Shown here in pieces: positions 50,245 through 64,000 of a stretch of DNA of 64,000 nucleotides (its first letter is position 1; every line of letters starts with the position of its first letter). This stretch comes from Gigantopelta aegis. Its lineage: Eukaryota > Mollusca > Gastropoda > Neomphalida > Peltospiridae. The notes beneath the pieces were generated by a model, which made no database searches, was not told the origin of the DNA, and saw only the letters and a program-made list of their open reading frames with translations. The position numbers were made by a program, and so were the translations under genes. The stretch spans positions 13,255,806-13,319,805 of the forward strand of contig NC_054713.1 of assembly GCF_016097555.1 (NCBI RefSeq), written 5' to 3'.

Positions 50245-51933
50245 CTGTCTGCCATGAAATAATCACAGTCAAACAGCAGACTAATTGCGCGGTCACATTT
50301 CCGGACAACCAAATGGGAAGATAACTGTAATATGAGGCCTATCAGTCCATTCCCCCCCCCCCCCCCTAAAAACTGGCCCACACTAAATGCATTCCAATGA
50401 TATACACATTAAAGCGATGCTCAGTAAGTATCGGGATGTCACCTTTAAACTGAGAGTATATACAGGCTGTGTTAAAACACCTACCACAGTGCCTTGCCAT
50501 GACCAATTTTGGCAATGGAAACTTGAGGGACACCAACTTCAAAATGTAATAACTTTATCAAATGTTGGAATTTCTTCATACAATGAACAGCTATTTTTTC
50601 TTCTACATACGTTCTATCTGCACAATGTTGTCTTGGAAAGATTTTGAAATATTTAAAGGAAGAAAAATCAATCATTAGATTTTACTTCATTTTTAATAAA
50701 ATATTAAACTTAAATTTAAATTTGTGAAAAAAATTAAAATCTGAATCTGTAAATTTAGCATTTTAGATATGATAAGTGGAGGCTTATTAAAGATATGGTG
50801 ACTGAATTCATGGTACATTATTAGAAATGTGTCAGAGGAATGGTGAAAGTCACAAAATTGGGGCCATTTGCAACACATTTTTACACACTAATTTCAGGGG
50901 AAATTAGACATGATCGGCCTCAGATTCAATTTTGACCTGCTGTATTTACTTAATCTACTTCATTTACTGTATTAGACATGTAGCCACTTTGTAAAAGGCA
51001 AAACAGTCCATATAAATGCATATTAATATGAATATGCCCTACAGATGTTACTTAGGTATACACCATAATATGTTTTTTGTTGACGACAACTTTGAAAATG
51101 AAGATTTTGTCACAAAATGCTGATATAAATCCTACCAAGAGGTACGTGCACCATATTTTTCAGTTTCCAGTGATAACTGTTAACAAGTGTAATCATGTGC
51201 CAGTGTCTTGGATACCTCAGTGTAGTATTTCTTGATTGGAAGGATGTTTGTAGTAATGACCACTGAATATGCATAATGGATTATTCTGCCATATGTATTA
51301 CGAGCCAAATGTTAACCTATTTGGCACATTTTCTGCAATAAACTTGACAAGTGTACCAGCATCTGATTACTGAACACGATAAATACATTCAGACAGCATA
51401 GAATATTAGCCTATTAGATTTTCTAAGGATAAAAGACCATTTTTGAAAAATGACTGAAGTGTGTAATTTACATAAATGTAGGTGAAATGTATTATTAGAG
51501 TACTTAATCTTGTTAAAAACTGTATACTATTGATTTAAAGTGTTTAATTACATTTAGTAGTGATATATTCATTGTATTTAGATCTTCTGTCCAATTGCAA
51601 TAATTGAGAAACTCGTTAAAATTCAATATGTAAAAAAATACAAAATCTCAATATTGACCAACAAAAAAATATTGCAACAACATGTAGTACCATCAGAGGT
51701 CATTTTATGCTATTTTGGAGAATATTGAAATTTAAAAGTTGAACATTTTAATTTTACTTTTTAATAAATTTAGAAAAAAGATTTTTTAATTTAATAAAAT
51801 ATTTAGAAAATAAATAAATGAGTTTTCATATTCCTTGTGGTATTCAGAATCAATCTGTGTAATTTCACCTCTCTGGTTATAATACTCTCATCAGAATCAA
51901 ACATTTAACCGGTGTAATGTGTGAACTATATCA
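50245..51933. other. Non-coding interior between the direct repeats
   Basis: AT-rich, with one C run near 50352 and no coding frame of note. If the repeats are LTRs, this is a non-autonomous element's interior; otherwise it is unique sequence. Confidence 0.45.
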
Positions 51934-52282
51934 GGCCTCAGACCACAATTAATTTCACTATATGTTTCTATATAGCCTTGGTGGCTATAACATTTTTATT
52001 AATATCAGCAGGCCCGTGAAGTTTTGTATGTACCTTTGCCTGCATGGGGGACACATACCCTGAAAAGGACAACCCCTGTTGTCCAGCTCTTTCTCCCAGC
52101 ATATTGGTTTAAACAGACACACCCTCTAAACCAGGCCGGAGTACACCCATTTTACACAAAAAGCACTACTTTTGCATGGGCCGGAATTACCACAAACAAG
52201 TCTTCAATGTCAACAAGTTACACATGTTTACAAACTACATGCTATCCCCTGTCACTTCAGTCAAACAGTTGCCACTTCATAG
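51934..52282. repeat. 349-bp direct repeat, right copy (LTR-like)
   Basis: Partner of 49896-50244. The sequence after it differs from that after the left copy. Confidence 0.75.
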
Positions 52283-52505
52283 TACAGTACAGAGGGCAAA
52301 ACATTGAATCTATTGGCTACATCACGCTGAATTCGATCAGTTTAAAGCATGTCAATAACCCTAATACGTTCTTCATGTCAAATTCCTATTATTTGTATCC
52401 TCATGTAAACCATCTTGTCAAAATCAGAATATATATCTTCCTCTTATGCCATTGCATAACGGCCTGGGTGTAATAAAGTTCTGTTCTGTTCTGTTCTGTT
52501 CTGTA
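52283..52505 (+). mobile_element. Possible retroposon 3' end with (TTCTG)n tail
   Basis: Ends TGGGTGTAATAAAG followed by about four TTCTG units, the kind of short-repeat tail seen on some LINEs and SINEs. No reverse-transcriptase motif remains. Confidence 0.45.
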
Positions 52506-52805
52506 GGCACTGCATCACTAATCCAAAGACAAACTATGCATAACATTCAAAGAACAAAGGTTAATTGATCATGACATTCAACAAAATTAACAGTAATAAT
52601 CACTCGATCAGATTTATCGAACGCTCTGAAGTGTCAAAATCGCGAATGACGCCCTACCCGCGTGTACATTTTCGGCTGTGTTTGGGTGTTAGGTTGTGCA
52701 GCCATGAACGTTCTTTCCTAGGCAGTCATTTTTGAAAGCTGAAATCTGTTTCAATCATTGGTAATGACATTTGCATTTTAAATTCCCCTACTTTTTTTAA
52801 GAGTA

Positions 52806-53272
52806 TATATTCGGTCCATAGCGTTTGCGAACTAAAAACGATTATAAACAATACTGGTTGCCTAGCTCACCGTGGCAACGTCAGATTAAGAATCAATCTT
52901 AATAATTCTGTCTCTTTGTGGTGTCAGGTAATCATCGAACCAGCGACGCTAATGAATCTGATTTAGATAATTAAATAAATACTGTAATTAGTGTACCTTA
53001 ATATTAAAACAATTAAAACAAATGTTACTGTAACAATGTCTACACGCTCATAAAGCGTACATTAAAAACAATGGTTTTGTTGAAGAATAATGCTTGACAA
53101 TAGTTTTATTTGTTTTAAATGTGATCACAGTCACAGACCTTTATGTGGAATAGCTTTACAAGCCAAATATAATGTGGAGCAACATATAATTTATGAAATA
53201 AAATGTATATTTCTTTTGATGAGTTTTCTGTTTTATCTCTTTTAATTACGTCACTGACCCTAGATTACGAGG
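52806..53272. other. No gene seen
   Basis: AT-rich sequence without a recognised exon or repeat. Confidence 0.35.
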
Positions 53273-53680
53273 TATGAAGAAAGAAATGTTTTATTTAACG
53301 ACGCACTCAACACATTTTATTTACGGTTATATGGCGTCACACATATGGTTAAGGACCACACAGATTTTGAGAGGAAACCTGCTGTCGCCACTACATTGGC
53401 TATTCTTTCCGATTAGCAGCAAGGGATCTTTTATTTGCGCTTCCCACAGGCAGGATAGCACAAACCATGGCCTTTCTTGAACCAGTTATGGATCACTGGT
53501 CGGTGCAAGTGGTTTACACCTACCCATTGAGCCTTGCGGAGCACTCAATTAGGGTTTGGAGTCGGTATCTGGATTTAAAATCCTATGCCTCGACTGGGAT
53601 CCGAACCCTGTACCTATCAGCCTGTAGACCAATGGCCTAACCACGACGCCACCGAGGCCGGTCAGATTACGAGGTATGTA
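53259..53680 (-). repeat. SINE 2A with 15-bp target duplication
   Basis: The element (about 53276-53662) is a complete minus-strand 2A copy. AGATTACGAGGTATG flanks it on both sides. Confidence 0.9.
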
Positions 53681-54037
53681 CATGTTCTTATCTGCACATA
53701 ATGTATTTGGAGCTACATGCATGCATAGGCGTACGGGCTCCCATTTTTGTAAGGGGGTAAGGCTAGCTTTTGCCCGAATTAAACGAAAATACCTGAATCT
53801 GGAAAAAACATTTATTCATAATATCATCACTACCAAACAGCTATATAGGCTTGCAAACGAATCAATACGGATTCTTATATGGATTACAACTAATTTTGAT
53901 GGTAGAATGATATACATGGTAAAAAGGTCTCAGGTTAGCAGATTTTCCCCAAATATTTGTATAATTTTTGCCCGAATTTGAGGTTTTGCTCCAGCACTAG
54001 TTGCCTGCCTCCTGGCTCGAACACCTATGGCCACACG
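53681..54037. other. No gene seen
   Basis: A 101-codon frame overlaps this region but lacks splice sites or family motifs. Confidence 0.35.
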
Positions 54038-54310
54038 TACCAAACACATTTTATTTACGGTTACCCTATATGGCGTCGGACATATGATTAAGAACAACAC
54101 ATATATTGAGAGAGGAAACCCGCTGTCGCCACTTCATGGGCTACTCTTTTCGATTAGCAGCAAGGGATATTTTATATGCATCATCCCACAGACAATATAG
54201 TAAATACCACGGCCTTTGTTACACCAGTTGTGGAGCACTGGCTGGAACCAGAAATAGTCCAATGGGCCCACCGACGGGGATCAATCCTAGACCGATTGCT
54301 CATCAGGCTT
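54038..54310 (-). repeat. SINE 1A, both ends trimmed
   Basis: Minus-strand tail A, core and part of head 1, ending near CGATTGCTCATCAGG. Confidence 0.8.
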
Positions 54311-55087
54311 GTTGACAATAGTTACCCTGATTAATAACTGGGATCAATATACAATATACTATTTTTTCCCGTTAGTAATAACATCATGCGTTATTTGTGA
54401 TACCATAATAGCAAATCGTCAGCAATAACACACGTGTGTTAACGATTTAAAGACATAAAATTGGCTGCTTCTAGGTGATGACCCGTCCGCCACAGCCATA
54501 TCATCTAATAAAATAAACACGAATGCAATTAATTAATGCAGTGTAACGTAGACGTTAAACTGAAACTGGATCTGGATCTGGGTCTGGATCTGGATCTGGA
54601 TCTGGGTCTGGCAAGTGTGGCAATATATATCTGGAGTATATTAATGACTGGATTTTTAAAGTCTTGTGTTATGAATTATATCGAGGCTATTTCATGGGGG
54701 TTGTCGAATACGATTTTTATGTCATTTAAAATACAGTGAAAATATGACTTTTCTCCGGATATCACTTTTATGGTTTCTGTAGATCTATATATTGCATTGT
54801 TATGCATATAATAAATAATTCTATTAAATGCGTTAAATTCATATTTTTCATTCTATAAACACCAACAATAATTAGGAGAGGGGGTGGGGTTCAACATAGC
54901 CCACAGTGTGTGCATGGGGTTGGGGTGGGTTTATGGTTTGTTTTGTTTGTTTTTGTTCTTTTTTTCTATGATAAAATGCACTTGTTTTCATCTTCGAGGG
55001 TATAAATCTTTTCCCCAACATTTTGAGATTTCTGTTTTAAATGCAGCAACTTCAGACCTATGGACTGATTAATATGGGACTCTCTCC
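54311..55087. other. No gene seen; short GATCTG repeat at 54567
   Basis: (CTGGATCTGGAT)-type hexanucleotide repeats lie at 54567-54610. No exon is supported. Confidence 0.4.
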
Positions 55088-55505
55088 AGTAGGTGTGGGA
55101 CGTATCCCAGTGGTAAAGCGCACGTCTGATGCGCGGTCAATCTAGGATTGATTCCCGTCGTTGGACCCATTGGGCTATTTCTCGCTCCAGTCAGTGCACC
55201 ACGACTGGTATACCAAAGGCCGTGGTATGTGTTATCCTGTCTGTGGGATGGTGCATATAAAAGATCCCTTGCTGTTAATCGAAAACAATAGCCAATGAAG
55301 TGTCGACAGCGGGTTTCCTCTCTCTTTACCCATATGTCCGACACCATATAACCGTAAATAAAATGTGTTGAGTGCGTTGTTAAATAAAACATTTCCTTTC
55401 TTCTTTCTGTCTACGACTGTGTCAAAATTACCAAATGTTTGACATTCAATAGCCGATGATTAATAAATCAATGTGTTCTAGTAGTGTCGTTAAACAAAAT
55501 AAACA
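55088..55505 (+). repeat. SINE 1A followed by a B-tail fragment
   Basis: Complete 1A (55088-55405), then a sense fragment of tail B (55419-55505) with no head or core. Confidence 0.85.
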
Positions 55506-55546
55506 AACTCTCCAATATGTCGACAGCGATCGTGCGATAAAAAAAA

Positions 55547-55580
<34 letters not shown>

Positions 55581-55764
55581 TGGTATAATTTTATTTAGAT
55601 TATAATTAGTTTGTATCATGCACTAATTTAGAAGTGAGCTATGTATCAAAGTAAACATAATGAACTGGTATTATGCATATCTTTTCCCATATTGATCTTT
55701 AAAAAGTGGGACTCTTTTTTATGAATCACCTAATAAAAAATCACACAATCCATAAAACAGTCCA

Positions 55765-56110
55765 CACACACACACACACACGGACACACACGGACACGGA
55801 CACGTACACGTACGCGCACACAAACACACCACACAAACACATACACATACACACACAACACTCCCCACACACACATGTACACGCACACACATCACACACA
55901 CTACACATACACACACACAACATGCACACACCTCACACAACACAGCAAACACAAACACACACACAACACTCCACACACACACAGAAACACAACACACGCA
56001 TGTACAGACAGACACACACACACAACACACACACTACACACATAACACACGCATACACATATACAGAACATACACACACAACACAACACACACAACACAC
56101 ACACATAACA

Positions 56111-56165
<55 letters not shown>

Positions 56166-56168
56166 CAC
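55765..56168. repeat. (CA)n-rich tract
   Basis: Over 400 bp of CA-rich repeats with ACAC, CATAC and CACAA variants. The long frames on both strands are artefacts. Confidence 0.95.
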
Positions 56169-56245
56169 ACAGAAACGAAAAGCAAAATGTTGGGACTTTG
56201 GTACATTTTGAATGTTCTCGTCTACGTGTTTTCATTACATTGTTA

Positions 56246-56415
56246 AATGAAAGGAAATGGTTTATCTAACGACGCACTCAACACATTTTATTTACGGTAA
56301 TACGGCGACGGACATATAGTTAAGGACCACACAGATATAGTGGGAGGAAACCCGTTGTCGCCACTTCATGGGCTACTCTTTTTCGATTAGCAGCAAGGGA
56401 TCTTTTATATGCATG
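56246..56415 (-). repeat. SINE 1A, tail half
   Basis: Tail A and the start of the core, ending at GATCTTTTATATGCA. A matching head half lies 1 kb away at 57434-57523. Confidence 0.8.
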
Positions 56416-56719
56416 TGTTGAAAATGGGCAGAATTTTGAAAATAGCAATTAGTAAAAGAATAGAATAATTTTTAAAAAGAAGAAAAAAATTACAAGCCAA
56501 AAATAAAAAGAATTGACTGCTCGGCCGAATATTTATATAATTTGGAGTATTTTAAAAAGACAGTCCAAAAATAAATAAGAGAAAGAAGAGAGGATCGGAC
56601 TATTTAATAATATTAAAAAAAGAAGTAATTTCGACATAAAATTTTGAACGAAGGTCTAAATGTTTAAAGTCCGATCTATATACGTCCACGTTTAAGGCCG
56701 TTAGGGTGTGGAGGTTGGC

Positions 56720-57241
56720 CTATGGCGAACTGATGAGCGGAGAACCGGCAAAGGCAGGGATGAAGTGCTTCCATCTCTGGTCGGCGAGGATGGTTATGAC
56801 ACTTCGGTAGTCGTTGACGAAAAGGGCCTTGACGATCCTGTGGATGGTGTGGCTATCCATCTCTCTAATTAGGACCGCTTGTCGGTAGACTCCTTCTCGG
56901 CGCTGAGTTAGTACCAACCCCTTGTCGGCTGTAGACTTGATGGTGTGTAGCTCGTAAGCGCTTCCATCAGGCAGTTGTTTCAGCTCTAGTTCCACTAGTC
57001 CGCCCATCAGTGATGCCGGATCCGAGGTGTCCCCCTGCACGAACTTCAAGAAGCCGGACCTGATTTTCCCGATCTGAACTTTCCAGACGGCTTCCGAGTC
57101 GGAAGGGGACGGTGCCTGTGAAGGTGGAGGCCTTGCCTTGTCAGGCTGGTCTCTCGGCTGAGCGACGGCCTTCCTCTTCGCAACGGCTCCTGCCCGGACA
57201 CCGCCGCCTTCCGAACTGGCAAGACTGGTGACAGTGGCCAG
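56720..57241 (-). other. Unrecognised GC-rich open frame
   Basis: The frame is open for about 174 codons with no ATG near its start. A possible splice acceptor (CACTGTCACCAG) lies about 12 bp inside its left coding edge. The N-terminal part is rich in Ala, Pro and basic residues. The rest reads as a globular sequence (KIRSGFLKFVQGD, GLVELELKQLPDGSAYELHT, QRREGVYRQAVLI, HFIPAFAGSPLISS). It is clearly richer in G+C than its flanks. A TATAAAAGGCG motif lies about 65 bp upstream on the same strand. It sits between the two halves of a SINE 1A, so it may be part of an inserted element, or an exon of an unknown gene. I cannot name it. Confidence 0.4.
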
Positions 57242-57433
57242 TTACGTGTAGGCGGTCGTGCTGCTAATTGAAATTTTTAGAATTTGTATGCTCCCGAATA
57301 ACGTTATAAAAGGCGAAGTGTAATTGGTCGATATTTATATTGTTATTTATAGATGAAATGTCACCTGGACGTTGGAGTCCATGCAATGCTCTTAGATATA
57401 CTGGTGAAACCAGTAGAGCTAATTTTAATCAGA

Positions 57434-57523
57434 TTGGAGAAATAGCCCAATGGGCCCACTGACGGGGATCGATCCCAAACCGACTGCGCATCAAGCGAGC
57501 GCTTTACCACTGGGTTACGTCTG
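57434..57523 (-). repeat. SINE head 1 half
   Basis: AGAAATAGCCCAATGGGCCC to CACTGGGTTACGTC. Likely the other end of the SINE at 56246-56415. Confidence 0.8.
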
Positions 57524-63074
<5,551 letters not shown>

Positions 63075-63975
63075 GGTCTACACAGACTGGTTTTCCCTTC
63101 ATGTACAGAGATATTATAATCACTGCTAGACGGCGGGCTCTTGTTCACGATTGCGTGGCAGAATTTTTCTTTTCTTTGGGGAATGGTCAGATGTGTCGCC
63201 CTGTAGGGTTGCTCCTTTCAACATGTTAATTAAACGTCGTTGTGCTGTGATCTTTGTAATTGTTCCAGCCACATGCTAGCGTCATAAATATTCACACAAA
63301 TGTCTGCCTTGTCTGTTTATTGTATTCTCTGGTTTCACAGCTGAATTGAATAGTATGTAGTAAAAAAAAAAAAAGTCATTTTTTTTGTGTGTGATATAAA
63401 TTTGATGTGTACCGAGTTTATTGCCCATCAAATCCTGTTAGCAGTGAAATTTGAAGAAGAAAAAAAAAGCAGAGTGGACCAATTGTTTTTTGGTTTATTT
63501 TTTAAATTGTTATTATTTATTTTCTTTCAATTCTATAGTTCACCCTGTTACAATTGAAGTTACTAAAATTTCATTTCTTTTTAATATTAGAAAACTTGGG
63601 ATTGGGGGAGGGGATTTAAATATTTTGAATTAATATTTAACACGTTGGCAATACAGTTGGCCATTTTTATTTTATTTTCAGTTTTAGTTTTGATATTTGT
63701 ATGTAATAATTTTCATGCAGGATCAACCAATGCAGCCACATCGGCAATTTCTTTTATCTAATTTCATAGTATTCCAAACTGTAGATAATGCTTGCAAGAA
63801 TTCCTGCTTTTCTAATTTGTAACAATAATAATAAAGTTGGATACTTGTACACACTTTTGTCAGTCGGTTGGTGACATGAATGTTTTAGAAATAGATTTTT
63901 GTAGTGTTCAGTTGTTGTAAGATGTTTGTTGCTGTTAAATATTTTCTTTTAGTACAATAAAAGGATCGTTGTGAT
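63075..63975 (+). other. GABARAP 3' UTR
   Basis: AT-rich sequence after the stop codon with polyadenylation signals at 63830-63835 and 63956-63961. The frame at 63451-63633 is not supported. Confidence 0.7.
63830..63961 (+). terminator. Polyadenylation signals of GABARAP
   Basis: AATAAA at 63830 and 63956. Either could be used, giving a 3' UTR of roughly 0.78 or 0.9 kb. Confidence 0.65.
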
Positions 63976-64000
63976 TTTGAAATTGCCAGTGAAAACGTTT

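Larger units (their letters stand above)
49171..52803 (-). mobile_element. Broken Tc1-like transposon with nested repeat
   Basis: CTCTTGAAAAAAAAAAATTA at the left pairs with CTCTTAAAAAAAGTAGGGGA (reverse complement of the right end). TA flanks both sides. The 3' third of a transposase gene remains at 49388-49896. Sequence starting at 49896 replaces the N-terminal coding part, and the element's 5' leader resumes at about 52505-52803. Confidence 0.75.

Noticed and set aside
52024-52473. 149-codon frame across the right 349-bp repeat
   Set aside because: The left copy of the repeat does not preserve it beyond the shared block, and no reverse-transcriptase or other domain is visible.
55706-56269. 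187-codon His/Thr-rich frame and several Cys/Val-rich frames on the other strand
   Set aside because: All come from the CA-rich tract; such frames recur at every CA repeat in the window.

Overview
The window is animal nuclear DNA, most likely from a gastropod mollusc. Genes are split by GT-AG introns, one gene encodes a near-textbook metazoan GABARAP, and the sequence is packed with tRNA-headed SINEs of a kind I associate with molluscs. The species cannot be named from this. Microsatellites, C/G homopolymers and minisatellites are abundant. There are no operons, rRNA, tRNA or CRISPR features.

Layout. 1-11 kb: a partly duplicated region with two homologous 3' segments and two homologous 49-bp minisatellites. 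Between them lies a small two-exon gene with a TATA box, predicted to encode a 101-residue secreted peptide. 11-17 kb: mostly SINEs, several inserted into one another with target-site duplications. 17.5-22 kb: a broken THAP zinc-finger sequence, possibly part of an old THAP-bearing DNA transposon, and inside it a head-to-head composite of a Tc1-like transposon with 881-bp inverted arms and an open 354-codon transposase frame. 25 kb: a compact GNAT-type acetyltransferase gene. 29-30.3 kb: a 20-bp minisatellite. 30.8-31.9 kb: a solo-LTR-like fossil.

32.3-48.7 kb holds a nine-exon gene that I assembled from splice sites and phase. It encodes a 665-residue protein with a short N-terminal tail, one hydrophobic anchor, a Ser/Thr-rich mucin-like stalk, and two copies of a cysteine-containing module, each carried by a duplicated three-exon block. 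Its second intron contains, in the opposite direction, an apparently complete 5.1-kb DNA transposon. That element has ~145-bp terminal inverted repeats, a 3-bp target duplication and an uninterrupted 1487-codon frame with zinc-finger, DDE-like, XPG-like nuclease and Cys-rich regions. It best fits the Academ superfamily.

49-53 kb: a second, broken Tc1-like element containing 349-bp direct repeats. 53-58 kb: SINEs, CA-rich repeats and one unrecognised GC-rich reading frame. 58.5-64 kb: a complete three-exon GABARAP (Atg8 family) gene with its 3' UTR.

The SINEs are modular. Two unrelated tRNA-like heads occur with at least two shared core-tail types (called A and B here), and head 2 also occurs on a wholly different body (D). 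In the feature list, 1A, 1B, 2A, 2B and D name head and tail. Three SINE 3' tails end within a few tens of bases of a splice acceptor of a gene in this window.
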